64,000 nucleotides of DNA from Oryctolagus cuniculus (Eukaryota; Chordata; Mammalia; Lagomorpha; Leporidae): contig NC_091441.1 in NCBI RefSeq assembly GCF_964237555.1, positions 122,162,116-122,226,115 on the forward strand, given 5' to 3'. The first letter of the stretch is position 1; every line of letters begins with the position of its first letter. The notes beneath the pieces are model-generated. The model did no database searches. It was not told the DNA's origin and saw only the letters and a program-made list of their open reading frames with translations. The position numbers and the translations under genes were made by a program. Positions 1 to 35,200 of the stretch are shown here, piece after piece.

Positions 1-523
1 TGGAGGCCCCTGGACAGGCTGAGCCAAGCGGGAGCCGATGGTGAGGATGGTGAGTAAGGGGCAGGCAGGAAAGCAGTAGGGAGGGCAGGTGTGCAGAGGG
101 CGGCTGGAGGGACCCCGCCCCCACCCCAGCAGGGCACAGGAGAAGGCGGGGCTTGCTGTCCCTGCCGGCCCCAGCCTCGCAGGCTCCTTTCTTGACCAGC
201 TGCCCCTCCAGCCCAGGGTTCAGAGGTCAGGTCGGAGGCCACCTGTGGTGGTGGTGGGGGGGCTTTCTTCCTTGGAGGCTAGGAGTGGGCCGTGTGGAGA
301 GCGCTGGGCTGAGGATGAGCTTGCTTGACCGAAATTCCACGTGGTCACATGGTCACGTAGTCAGGTGCCTGCAGACCTGGCTCCGCCCTGGCTCTCAGCC
401 CTCCGCCCTGCATCAATGTGTGCTGCCCAGAGCCTTCGCCTTCACCCCACTGGCTCCGCATGGTCACGCGGTCCATGCCCCGTCACCCCTCCCTGAGGAA
501 GGCCCGGGCCTCACTAGCAACCA
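1..523. other. Upstream sequence, nothing recognised
   Basis: GC-rich unique sequence left of minisatellite A. Short open frames lack a recognisable product. Confidence 0.5.
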
Positions 524-1578
524 GGGTCCCTCTGCACCCAGGGTCGCCCTCTGCACCCAGGGTCCCTCTGCACCCAGGGTCCCTCTGCACCCAGGGTCGC
601 CCTCTGCACCCAGGGTCCCTCTGCACCCAGGGTCCCTCTCTGCACCCAGGGTCGCCCTCTGCACCCAGGGTCCCTCTCTGCACCCAGGGTCGCCCTCTGC
701 ACCCAGGGTCCCTCTCTGCACCCAGGGTCGCCCTCTGCACCCAGGGTCCCTCTGCACCCAGGGTCGCCCTCTGCACCCAGGGTCCCTCTGCACCCAGGGT
801 CCCTCTCTGCACCCAGGGTCGCCCTCTGCACCCAGGGTCGCCCTCTGCACCCAGGGTCCCTCTCTGCACCCAGGGTCGCCCTCTGCACCCAGGGTCCCTC
901 TGCACCCAGGGTCCCTCTCTGCACCCAGGGTCGCCCTCTGCACCCAGGGTCCCTCTCTGCACCCAGGGTCCCTCTGCACCCAGGGTCCCTCTCTGCACCC
1001 AGGGTCGCCCTCTGCACCCAGGGTCCCTCTCTGCACCCAGGGTCGCCCTCTGCACCCAGGGTCGCCCTCTGCACCCAGGGTCCCTCTCTGCACCCAGGGT
1101 CGCCCTCTGCACCCAGGGTCGCCCTCTGCACCCAGGGTCCCTCTGCACCCAGGGTCCCTCTCTGCACCCAGGGTCGCCCTCTGCACCCAGGGTCCCTCTG
1201 CACCCAGGGTCCCTCTCTGCACCCAGGGTCGCCCTCTGCACCCAGGGTCCCTCTCTGCACCCAGGGTCCCTCTGCACCCAGGGTCCCTCTCTGCACCCAG
1301 GGTCGCCCTCTGCACCCAGGGTCCCTCTCTGCACCCAGGGTCCCTCTCTGCACCCAGGGTCGCCCTCTGCACCCAGGGTCGCCCTCTGCACCCAGGGTCC
1401 CTCTCTGCACCCAGGGTCCCTCTCTGCACCCAGGGCCGCCCTCTGCACCCAGGGTCCCTCTCTGCACCCAGGGTCGCCCTCTGCACCCAGGGTCGCCCTC
1501 TGCACGCAGGGTCCCTCTCTGCACCCAGGGTCCCTCTCTGCACCCAGGGTCGCCCTCTGGACCGCAGGGTCCCTCTGG
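524..1578. repeat. Minisatellite A, 17/19-bp units, about 55 copies
   Basis: Tandem units built on CTGCACCCAGGGTC come in three variants: GTCCCT plus CTGCACCCAGG (17 bp), a form with an extra CT (19 bp), and GTCGCCCTCTGCACCCAGG (19 bp). The variants are interspersed in a non-regular order, as in a variable VNTR. Long open frames through it on both strands are a by-product of the repeat. It lies about 1 to 2 kb upstream of CRBN. Confidence 0.97.
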
Positions 1579-2047
1579 CACTGTCCCGGGCAGTCTGGTG
1601 TGCTCCTATCTTGCCCGTGGCTACAGTCGTGAAGGACCTTGTGCCAGAGGGGTCAGGAGGGCAGCAGGACCCAGGCCGGGCTCGGGACCCTCGGGCACAG
1701 CCAGCTCCGCGCTGTAACTCTGAAAAAGCGCATTTTCGGCCGTCCCAGGCGCTGGGTTCCCTCCACACGGAGCCCTGGCCAGGCTCGGGCCGGCCGCTCT
1801 GCGACGGCGTCCTCTCGGCCGTAGGGAATGACCGCAGCCCGGCCCAGTCCGGCAGTCACAGCCGCCTCCCGTCATGGCTTTCCGGGGATTGTCTCAGCAG
1901 GCCTCGTTCCTGCTGGAGCCGGCCCGGGGCCGCCATTTCCCGCCACTGCGCCTTCCCTAGGGGCAGGGCCTAGACTCCGAGCCTCCCCTTCCCCAAACCC
2001 GAGAGGCCGAGGTTCCCCAGGTCGGACCGCGCGGGGTGCACGCGGCG

Positions 2048-2436
2048 CCCGTGTGGACACCGCGGGGCGGACACAGGACGCGGAGGGCCCGTGTGGACAC
2101 GGCGGGGGGACACAGGACGCGGAGGGCCCGTGTGGACACGGCGGGGGGACACAGGACGAGCGCCCGTGTGGACACGGCGGGGGGACACAGGACGCGGAGG
2201 GCCCGTGTGGACACGGCGGGGCGGACACAGGACGAGCGCCCGTGTGGACACGGCGGGGGGACACAGGACGCGGAGGGCCCGTGTGGACACGGCGGGGGGA
2301 CACAGGACGAGCGCCCGTGTGGACACGGCGGGGGGACACAGGACGCGGAGGGTCCGTGTGGACACGGCGGGGCGGGCACAGGACGCGGAGGATCCGTGTG
2401 GACACGGCGGGGGGACACAGGACGCGGAGCGCACGT
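2048..2436. repeat. Minisatellite B, 36/39-bp units, about 10 copies
   Basis: Units begin GTGTGGACACGGCGGGG and continue ACACAGGACG, with two alternating tails (CGGAGGGCCC or AGCGCCC). The array ends only about 100 bp before the CRBN start codon, so it adjoins or overlaps the core promoter. Confidence 0.96.
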
Positions 2437-2535
2437 CCCCCTGGTGCCGGCAGAGGGCGCTGTGGGCGGAGCGACCGGCGCGGCCCCTCCCAGTGCGTCG
2501 CGCCCCCTCCCGGCATCCTTTGCGGGTAAACAGTC
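2437..2535 (+). promoter_or_regulatory. CRBN: CRBN core promoter and 5' UTR in a CpG island
   Basis: About 100 bp of GC-rich, unique sequence between the end of a minisatellite and the CRBN ATG. No TATA box is visible. CpG-rich DNA extends from about 1600 to 4350. The transcription start must lie close to or within this stretch, or within the adjoining repeat; its exact position is an inference. Confidence 0.6.
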
Positions 2536-24609
<22,074 letters not shown>

Positions 24610-25010
24610 ACAGAGGCGGTAGGGGTAAAGTCACTAACAAATTGGTGTTCGCAATCAGATCTGCTGTCTCCCCTAGAGCGTACGGTTACGTCAGCACACT
24701 TGGGACAGACAGATGCACTCCAGGCACACACGAGACCCTACCTACGTAGCTCGGGGCCGTCGTCCGGTGGGCTCTGCTGTGCTGGGCAGGAAGAGATGGC
24801 TCCGTGTTGCTGTAGACAGCCAGGGTAAGCCAGGTGCCAAGCACAAGGTGTGTCCCTTCTGGAAGGCAAGGTGACAAATGCTGTTTTAAATGGACTTCTT
24901 TTTCAGTTTCCTTTCGCTTGTCTGATACTAATTTGTAAATTTTGAAAATACTAAAGAGTAAGATATGTCATGTGAACCCCCAAATAAAGTTTCCATTTCC
25001 TGTGTTGGTT
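24610..25010 (+). other. CRBN: CRBN 3' UTR with AATAAA at 24983-24988
   Basis: Noncoding sequence downstream of the CRBN stop. The first good poly-A signal is AATAAA at 24983, which would place cleavage near 25000-25010. A second AATAAA at about 25335 could give a longer tail that overlaps TRNT1 antisense. Confidence 0.6.
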
Positions 25011-25029
25011 AGTGACAGCACAGCACCCG

Positions 25030-25983
25030 TCCCAATGACAGCCCTGTTTATTGTCTGTAAGTCAGCTGTTAAACCTGAACCTGTTCTTTGAAAGTCATGT
25101 GAAATACTGCTCTTACAGGCTGTGTCACACCCTAGCTGCTTCACACACTGACCAAAAGATCCAACCAGGAAAAATGTTGATTCAAGTACAGCATCAGGAC
25201 GACACTAGATGGTCCTTTCTGCCCTCAGAAGGCTGTGCTGGGCGGCCCTGGCGGTCAGTCTGACCCTAACCCACCTGCAGTGTGCGGTACCACTTCCAGG
25301 GCTCAGTGGCCGATGCCCTCTACTAGCACCTGCTAATAAAATGTTCACTCCCTCCAACGCGCGTGTGTTACTTACAGGTGTGATTCAGACCAGCAGTCGC
25401 CCGCGGCCCCCGTTTTAGGCCCCTACAGGCAGACCTTAGAGAGACATCGATACGAAGGCACTTCAGGACGTCCCTGTCACCTGGCTGTGAGAACTGTCTG
25501 CTGCCATCAGCACTGCCTCACGCATAAGCAAACACAGCTTGTGAAAAGAGCTTGAACTTTTTGCACGGAAATAGCCCCGTACTTTGACCTGCATCTTCCC
25601 TTGAGCTTTCTGAAGCCCTCTCACACATGCCTCCTGGGATGAGGGCCGCAGCGAAGCCCCTCGTTGTTGACTTCCCTCAGGAGCCTGGACGCAGCTTGCT
25701 GGGCTCCATCCTGCTGTGGGAGCTCCCCCACGGGCACGGGGTCTCACACTCTACTTCCCTTCCAGGTTTACATCTATTGTGCAGGTGAGCTAAGAGCTCA
25801 CCACACGGTGCCTACATAAGCTCAGTGGCAAACCTGAGTAAGCGTGTCAAACAAGGATCAGGTTCAGTGATGTCTGTCCCGCGAGAGGAGGCGGGCGTGC
25901 AGAACCTCGGCTCCCCAGCCGAGCGCCGGGCTGGGCAGAGAGCAAAGTGGTTCTTACCAGGCCCCTTCCGGCGGCGGGCGCCC
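25030..25983 (-). other. TRNT1: TRNT1 3' UTR with AATAAA (reverse) at 25047-25052
   Basis: Noncoding sequence after the TRNT1 stop. The first reverse-strand AATAAA I find is at 25052 down to 25047. That would put the TRNT1 3' end within a few tens of bases of the CRBN 3' end. A transcript would be needed to fix either end. Confidence 0.45.
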
Positions 25984-26238
25984 TCAGCCTTCCGTCTTCC
26001 TGATGGAGCTGAGCAGCTCCTCCTTGTCCATCTGGTAGCCGCTCTTCTTCCACCGGGCTCGCAGCTGCTGCAGGAGCGCCCCGATCTCTCTTCCCGAGGA
26101 GACGCCCTCCTTCCTGAGGTCATGGCCGCTCACGGGGAAGGGGGGCACGGACCAGCCCCGCATCTGCTCCAGCAGCCCGTGCTCGCCCTGGTACTTGAGC
26201 AGCTCACAGACGCGCGCAGCAGCATCCGGCTCCCTGCA
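25984..26238 (-). CDS. TRNT1: TRNT1 last coding exon
   Basis: Encodes CREPDAAARVCELLKYQGEH and ends LLSSIRKTEG with the stop at 25984-25986. Cys replaces the first Ser of the human SREPD. If the next AG downstream were used the frame would break, so the GGCCAG acceptor is preferred. Confidence 0.92.
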   Translation of the reverse strand, partial: CREPDAAARVCELLKYQGEHGLLEQMRGWSVPPFPVSGHDLRKEGVSSGREIGALLQQLRARWKKSGYQMDKEELLSSIRKTEG

Positions 26239-29200
26239 CTGGCCACACACGAGAACGCCGCCGAGTCACGCGCTGGGGCTGCCACGGTGCACCCGCCCAC
26301 CGCCCACCCACCACGGCCGCTCCCACACTGGCTGTGCACTCACGTCTATGACGAAGTCCTGGTACGGCCGCAGTGACTCGGAGCTGTCGGCTGCTCTAAC
26401 TAAGTCCTTCCTGTTTTTAACTATAAACAAGCCAAGGTTCTTCTCTTCCTTTGAAATCTTCAACCTCAAATCCAGTTTGGTGACATCATCTTGTGCTTTG
26501 AATAACGAGGCCAAGACTGTCATTGGCTTCGGTGAAAAGCCTTCAACGTTCTTAGTGACTTTGTTAAATTCTTCTAAACTCGCACTGGCAGGTAAACCTG
26601 TAGGGACAGAGGCGTTTTCCACCTGTTTCTAGAGGGAACCAGTGTTTGTGCCGAAAGGCATGTGGCTGGACACAATGCTGGTCCAGTCTGCTACACCCCA
26701 AATGAACCACCGCTGCCTCCGTGCTGTCCTCTGCCGTCACGCTCAAAACCTAGAGGAGGCCAGCGCTGCGGTACGGCGGGTAAAGCTGCCGCCTGCAGTG
26801 CCGCCACCCCATATGGGCGCCAGTTCGAGTCCCGGCTGCTCTTTGCTATCGCCTGGGAAAACAGTAGAAGATGGCCCAAGTCCTTGTGCCCCTGCACCCA
26901 CATGGGAGACCTGGAAAAAGCCCCTGGCTTTAGCCTGGCACAGCTCCGGCCATTGCAGCTGACTGGGGAGTGACCCAGCAGATGGAAGACCTCTCTCCCT
27001 CTGCCTCTTCCTAACAGGCCTGCCTCAGCAGGCGGCAGCGGGCACGTGGTGTCACTCGCGAGGGACCCTCTCCCGTCACCACTCCTGAGTGTGCTGCAGC
27101 ACCAGGTGACAGCACCCCATCCCCAGTGTAACCTCTGAACCACCACTGTTTTGGGGGTGCTGACTGAAACCTCCCTGGAGCTTGCCTACGTGAAGCTGTT
27201 ATGAACGTGCCTGAAGCACTGTGTGTGACCCCTGGACGACGCAGTGGGCAAACAGCCTTTTTAGATCACAACCTGACCCCAAAGTCTGGTGTCTTGTAAA
27301 ATGTCCCATGTCGGGGCCGGCGCTGTGCCTCACTAGGTTAATCCTCTGCCTGCGGCGCCGACATCCCATATGGGCACCGGGTTCTAGTCCTGGTTGCTCC
27401 TCTTTCAGTCCAGCGCTCTGCTGTGGCCTGGGAGGGCAGTGGAGGATGGCCCAAGCCCCTGCATGGGAGACCAGAAGAGGCACCTGGCTCCTGGCTTTGG
27501 ATCGGCACAGCGCCAGCCGTGGTGGCCATTTGGGGAGTGAACCAACAGAAGGACGCCCTTTCTGCCTCTCTAACTCTGCCTGTCAAAAAAAAAAAAAGTC
27601 CCACGTCCCCACTACAAATTCCTCAACTACATGACGCAGACACTGTCGACTAGTGGTTTACACGGCGGCCTCACCGATGTGCGGGGCCACGTGGAGATCG
27701 TAGATGAGGTGAACCAGGTGATGCACGTGCCTTCCGGTCAGAATCTTCTTCAGCTCCACCCAAATCCTCTCCCCAGATATTCCGGCCAGGCCGTGTGCGT
27801 TCTCTGCGATTGCTTCCAAGGTCTCGGGATCATGCTCCCCGGGTTTCTCCACGACTCTGCCGTAAAACCTACAGGAAAGCATCTTTGCGGTGACTGGCTG
27901 TTACCGAGAGAACACAGGGCGCCCTGAGCCGGCTGCTACCCCCAGGACACGTGTGCTGACACGGGGCGCCCTGAGCCGGCTGCTACCCCCAGGACACGTG
28001 TGCTGACACGGGGCGCCCTGAGCCGGCTGTTACCCACAGGACACGTGTGCTGACACGGGGCGCCCTGAGCCGGCTGCTACCCCCAGGACACGTGTGCTGA
28101 CACGGGGCGCCCTGAGCTGGCTGTTACCCACAGGACACGTATGCTGACACGGGGCGCCCTGAGCCGGCTGCTACCCCCAGGACACGTGTGCTGACACGGG
28201 GCACCCTGAGCCGACTGCTACCCCTAGGATACGTGTGCTGACACGGGGTGCCCTGAGCCGGCTGCTACCCACAGGACACGGGGCGCCCTGAGCCGGCTGG
28301 TATCGACAGTTCACGTGTGCTGACACGGTGCGCCCTGAGCCGGCTGTTACCCACAGGACACATGTGCTGACACGGGGCACCCTGAGCCGGCTGTTACCCC
28401 CAGGACACGTGCGCTGACACGGGGCACCCTGAGCCGGCTGGTACCGACAGGACACGTGTGCTGACACGGGGCGCCCTGAGCACGCCCGACCACGGAGATA
28501 GCGCGCTAGACACAGACAGGATGGCTCTTCATGAGGTCAAGCACAGCACCTAACCATCCAGGTGGGGTGCACGCTCACTCCGCTGTGAGGACGCCCACAT
28601 CAGAATGTCACGCAGCCCTCGGGAGGCAGGGTATGGCTCTCGTAACTAGGCTTCTGCCACCCACGTGGGAGACCTGGACTGAATTACCAACCGCAGGCTT
28701 TAGCTGGTCCCGGCCTTGGCCACTGGGGCCCCTCGAGGAGTGAACTTGTCAACAGCTTTGTCTCTACCTTTCAGATTAAATCTCTCCAACCCCTACTCTG
28801 CACCGGCCGAGTTCTACCTACGTGCCTGCGCTCGGCCACTGGCCCTGCACCACTGTGCCGTGAGGCATCAGCCGTCCCGGGCCGCCTCCCACAGCTGCGG
28901 GGCGGCAGATTCGTGCTCAGAGCACCCCACAGGGCCTGGCTGGTGGTGAGCATTCAGGCCTGGCGTCCAGTGACAGGGGAGAACAGGCGCTGGACTCACA
29001 GCTCAGCTGCAGAGGTCACGCCCACGTCTCAGAGGCCCAGCGTCCCCTGGACACAGACACTGTACCTGCACAGCAACCGTCCGGCTCCGGCGATGACGCC
29101 ACAAATGCTATTTATTTGTTTTAAAGCAAGTTTTAAACATTCTTACCTGAAATATCTTAGAATCCGAAGATAATCTTCTTGTATTCTCTGTTTGGCCTGT

Positions 29201-32200
29201 CCAACAAATCTAACTTTCTTATTTTTTAAGTCTTCATAACCATTAAAGTAATCAAATAAGGTGCCATCAAAACCTATTCATCACAAAAGAGAGAGAGAGA
29301 ATCTGTCAGCAGATAAGAATCTGAACACAGGAGAAAACCAGCTACAGTTCTTCCCTTCAGCAAGGGAGGAAGGTACAAACCAGTCACTAGCAGGAATCCT
29401 TAGCTATCCGACGCAAGATGAAATCCAAGGCTGCACTTGGAACGGCAACTAGAAAGGTTACAGCTCCCAGGACAAAGGAACATAGGCCAGACCTGGTGAC
29501 CTGGGGCAAGCGAGAGGAAAACAGACCATGCGATCGCCAAGGTAACAGGAAATGAACCGGGAAGGGGCTGGTGTTGCGGCGTGGCGGGTAAAGCCCCCGC
29601 CTGCGACGCCAGCATCCCCGACGGGCACCGGCTGCTCCACTTCTGCTTCAGCTCCCTGCTACCTCGCCCAGGAAAGCAGCGGAGCATGGCTCAAGAGCTT
29701 GGGTCCCTGCCCCCGCACGTGAAGCCAGGCTGAATTTCCTGGCTCCTGGCTTCAGGCTGACCCAGGCCTAGCCACTGTGGCCATTTACGAGTGACCCAGT
29801 GGATGGAAGACCTGTCTCTCTAACTCTGCCTTTCCAATAAATAAAACAAGTCTTTAAAAATAAACAAAAACAAAAACACTCAATTACCCCAAAGCAACAA
29901 ACATGGGTAAGCTTATAACTTCCTGCTTAGCCAGTTTTGCTTAGAAGCTGCAGATTCGGGTCAGCTTTGCGGCCCACTGGGTTAAGCTTCACCTGCGGTG
30001 CCAGAAGCCCACGTGGGCACTGGTTCACGCCCCAGCTCCCTCTCGCCATCTCTTCCTTCTGAATAAATACATCTTAAAGCAGACAAAAACCCTCCAGATT
30101 CAATAAGACACCAGCAGAAAATGAAGAGAAAATTAAGTCAACACAAATATGAACCCAAAGTAGCGAACCCCTAGCGGGTACTCAGCCGTCACCCACCTCC
30201 GTGAGGCCCCGCTCCTCGCTGAGCCTGCAGAGGCCAAGGTCTTTCAGCAAAGAAGAGAGAGATTTGGGGAAAAAAAATTTTAAAAAAATGAAAAAGCAAA
30301 ACGAAGGGTTTGGGAAGCCACGTAACAACTACAAATGTCAAAACCATGAATGCCTGAGCCCAGACGCTTGACAACAACCCAGAGGCTGGGCTGGGCGTCA
30401 GCACTGCAGAGAACTGAGACGCGAGGACGGTGTCCTGGGAGGGGTGCGCAGCAGCCGCTGGGAAGGCTCGAGTCCGGCGGGTGCTGGACAGGGCCTGGGC
30501 CCAACAACGGCGCAGCAAACGTCAGGACAGAACCAGCGCCAGTGCGAGGAGCCCCCATCCCACTGTACTTCCAAACCATGCTGATCACACAGCGTCTCTC
30601 AGGCTGTGTTCTCGGGGAAGCCAGTCAGGACAACGTAGCTCCACCATGTCCAACAGTTCCCACTGAGCTGAACAAGCAAACGTGCACGGGTGCCCCCTCA
30701 CGTGCCTAGCACCTCGTAAGCACCCAAGAACGGTGCCTGTCGTCGGTGCGGTGAGCTGAGACCCAGCCCCGGCCGACAGCCTCCCCTCCCAGGGCAGCCC
30801 CTCCTGCCCCAGCCTCACAGGGTGGTGTGCCCCCGCTTCCCTAATCCAGTCTGAAACACAGAGGGCGTGGCACCAAGGCGCCTACCGGCACGCAGCTGCT
30901 CACCACTTCATTAATCCACAGTTCACCTGACCTAGCAAGCAGGTGCCACCCTCCTGGCCAGCACACTGATTACGGCCGAATCCCAGCACTGCGGTGAGGC
31001 GGAACCTCGGCTCACACACACGCAACTGAAGGGGTGCCGATGTCACTCACCAACGCGCACCCGGACGCCACGCGAAGGGACACGTGTGCACACGGCGGGG
31101 CAAGCACAGGGACAGCACCAGGCGTGCCCGTGCCTGCACAGGTGCACACACGCGTTCCTGTCAGACACTCAGGGCTGACACGGCTGGAGGTAGCACCGTC
31201 CCACCACGCGCTCAGGCGCTGCTCTAGGCACTGAGCATTCACTCCCTTAACCCTCACGACCACCCCACCAAGGAGCGCGTCAGCACCGCCAGTGCAGCCG
31301 GTAGGTGACAGCGCAGGGACCCCCACGTGACCCACGCACGGCCCTGTCCCGCCCGAGCTGTCTCCCTTACCCAGGAACATGGAGTTGATGGTGAGGTCCC
31401 GGCGCTCAGCATCCTTCTGCCAGTCGGTGGTGAACTCCACCTCGGCGTGCCGGCCATCAGTGGTAACGTCAATGCGCAGTGTGGTGATCTCGAAGTTCTC
31501 TTCATGCAGCTGCAATCAGACACGCAGGCTGTCACCAAGCACTCTGTGGTGCCACCTGCACTCAGAAACCAAGTCTGTCTCCGCTAGGGCCTGACCGGGG
31601 GTGTCCTGCATGTCTTCTGAAGGGGAGCGTCAACCAGCCCACAACTAAGTCACACAGGAGGAGCACACAGCCAAAGACGGAGCCCACGAGGGACATTTAA
31701 ACAGACACCACTGCCACCGACATCGAATCCTAAGAGCAAGGGCCTCCGACACGCGCTGTGTCCCGACTGCCCGTTCAAACCAGGCTGCTCTCTGGAACAC
31801 GGCCAAGCGCAGTCTGCAAGCTCCGGGTTTCGGTTCCGGCAGCAGGTGCCGAGCAGGGAGCCGCCACTCTAGCCCACGCACGCTGCCTGTCCTGGCAAAG
31901 ACGGCTGGGGAAGTCGCGTGGGCACATGACAGAGTGACACGCGTGGTCAGCCTCGACCACGAGAAGCATCTGTACACGCAGACGGACGGAGAACGTTCCA
32001 GCTGCCCAAAAGCAGGGACAGAGAGCACGGCACTTAGGGACGACAGCGGACGCCCCGGACTCCCGGCAGGAGACTGGACTCGGGACGCGGAAGCAGAGGA
32101 GGGTCACTGCACAGCCCCACACCGCTGCCCTGGTACCAGCGCTGTCTCTGATCACTACAGAAGCCCAGCCCCCCTGAGGGCAAAGCAAAGCAAACACCTG

Positions 32201-35200
32201 AGAGTCCCTGCTACACCTCCCCGTCCCAGTGCCTCCCGACCCAGGCAGAAACCCAGCGCTGACCCCTCTAGGAGAGCAGAGCCCCCAGTCACCAGACATG
32301 GGGCCCCAGGGACAGAGATCACGTCACAAAAAGACAAGACTCGGGGACACCAACCCGCCCCCGACTGCTCCCCCCTGACGCAGCACTCGGGGTTCTTCCC
32401 TGGCAACGGCCGCGGGGGACTGCACTTCACCCCTGCTGCAGACACCTCGCACACAGAACAGCATCAGCCACAGACCGACATTCAAGGGAAGCCAGCCAGA
32501 GACAGGAGCTGCTCAGGGGGGCCGGCCCTGGGCAGCAGTGGGTGACGGCGCCACCTGCCTGAGACGCCAGCATCCCACACGGGCAACAGCTGCAGTCCCG
32601 GCTGCTCCACTTCTGATCCAGCTCCCTGCTAATGCACCTGGGAAAGCAGAGGAGGACGGCCAAGTGCTTGGGCCCCTGCACCCACGTGGGAGACCCTGAA
32701 GGGGCTCTTGGCTCCTGGCTTCGGCCTGGCCCAGCCCTGCCATTGTAGCCATCTGGGGAGTAAACCAGCAGATCGAAAATTGATCTCTCTCTCCCTCTGC
32801 CTTTCAAATAAATAATTTTTAAAGAGATTTATTTACTTGATAAGCAGAGCTACATAGAAAGGAGGAGAGGCAGACACAGAGCAGTCTCCCATCCGTTGGT
32901 TCACTCCCCAGATGGCTGCAATGGCTGGAGCTCTGCCAATCAAAAGCCAGGAGCCAGGAGCTTCTTCCGGGTCTCCCACGTGGGTGCAGGGGCCCAAGGA
33001 CTTGGGCCATCTTGCACTGCTTTCCCAGGCCACAGCAGAGAGCTGGGTCAGAAGTGGAGCAGCCAGGACTTGTCCAGTGCCCGTATGAGATGCCGGCGCT
33101 TCAGTGGTGACTTTACCCCCAACACCACAGAGATGGCCCCAAATAAATAATGAACAAAAAAAGACAAGCTCTGAGGAAGCAAACATCAAAGAAATACAGC
33201 TGATGCCCCACTGGGAATCAGACACTACACCTGACACAAGCAAAGTCAGCTTTCAAAGAAACACCACACGGAGGTCAGAGTGGACGGCACCCACGCGGGA
33301 GATGGGAAGAGGCTCCCAGCTCCGGACACATAGCTCTGGCCCTCACAGCAACGGGGATGAGCCAGCAGAGATGACCTTTCTGTCTCTCCCTCACTTTCTG
33401 TAACTCTGTCAAATGAATAAATAAAATCTTTACTAAAAATGAAAAGGATTACTGAAAAGCAGTAAGCAGAGGGTAATGCACCACCAAAAAAGAAATTTCT
33501 TTCCGTAAATGCTGTGCACACTCAGTGTGCAGGTGCACACTCACATGGAGGTGCCCTCGCATAACAGAGTGCACACTCGGCGTGCGGGTGCACACCCACA
33601 TGGTGGTGCCCTCGCATAACAGAGTGCACACTCGGCGTGCGGGTGCACACTCACGGCAGCGTCCTCACATATCACAGTGCACACTTAGTATGCAGGTGCA
33701 CGCTCACGGCAGCTCCATACATAACACAGTGCACACCCTGTGTGCCAGGTTCACACTCATGGCAGTGTCCTCACATAACACAGTGCACACTCAGTGTGCA
33801 GGACTCACGGCAGTGTCCTCACATAACACAGTGCACACTCACGGCAGTGTCCTCACATAACACAGTGCACACTCAGCGTACAGGGTGCACACTCAGTGTG
33901 CAGGTCCACACTCACACAACAGTGTCCTCACATAACACAGTGCACACTCGGCACACAGGGTCCACACTCACACAGCAGTGTCCTCACATATCAAAGTGCA
34001 CACTCACGGCAGTGTCCTCACATATCACAGTGCACACTCAGTGTGCAGGGTGCACACTCAGTGTCCTCACATAACACAGTGCACACTCACGGCAGTGTCC
34101 TCACATAACACAGTGCACACTCAGCGTACAGGGTGCACACTCAGTGTGCAGGTCCACACTCACACAGCAGTGTCCTCACATATCACAGTGCACACTCACG
34201 GCAGTGTCCTCACATGTCACAGTGCACACTTGGCACACAGGGTCCACACTCACGGCAGTGTCCTCACATGTCACAGTGCACACTCACGGCAGTGTCCTCA
34301 CATATCACAGTGCACACTCGGCACACAGGGTCCACACTCACACAGCAGTGTCCTCACATGTCACAGTGCACACTCACGGCAGTGTCCTCACACATCACAG
34401 TGCACACTCAGTGTGCAGGGTGCACACTCAGTGTCCTCACATAACACAGTGCACACTCACGGCAGTGTCCTCACATATCACAGTGCACACCCACAGCAGT
34501 GTCCTCACATAACAGTGCACACTCAGTGTGCAGGTCCACACTCACACAGCAGTGTCCTCACATGTCACAGTGCACACTCGGCACACAGGGTCCACACTCA
34601 CGGCAGTGTCCTCACATGTCACAGTGCACACTCACGGCAGTGTCCTCACGTAACACAGTGCACACTCGGCACACAGGGTCCACACTCACACAGCAGTGTC
34701 CTCACATGTCACAGTGCACACTCGGCACACAGGGTCCACACTCACGGCAGTGTCCTCACATGTCACAGTGCACACTCGGCACACAGGGTCCACACTCACG
34801 GCAGTGTCCTCACATGTCACAGTGCACACTCAGTGTGCAGGGTGCACACTCGGCACACAGGGTCCACACTCACACAGCAGTGTCCTCACATGTCACAGTG
34901 CACACTCACGGCAGTGTCCTCACACATCACAGTGCACACTCAGTGTGCAGGGTGCACACTCGGCACACAGGGTCCGCAGAGCGTAAATCCGCTCAGCAGC
35001 GTCCTCGGCCCTCACCTGCTCACTTCCCACTCTGAGCCGAGCGGCTCCGTGGCACGTGCCCTACACAGGTGTGTGGCACAGCAGGCCAAAGCCCTGGTCT
35101 GCAGCGCCAGCATCCCATATGGTGCCGGTTCGAGTCCTGGCTGCTGCACTTCCAGTCCAGCTCTCTGCTATGGCCTGGGAAAGCAGAAGAACATGGCCCA

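Noticed and set aside
153..1973. Open frames of 340-606 codons on both strands over 464-1973
   Set aside because: They are translations of minisatellite A. All frames are open because the repeat lacks stops, and the peptides are simple repeats with no domain.
26820..26845. tRNA-like B boxes (GGTTCGAATCC type) here and in other SINEs
   Set aside because: They belong to tRNA-derived SINE heads and no cloverleaf is complete, so no tRNA gene is called.
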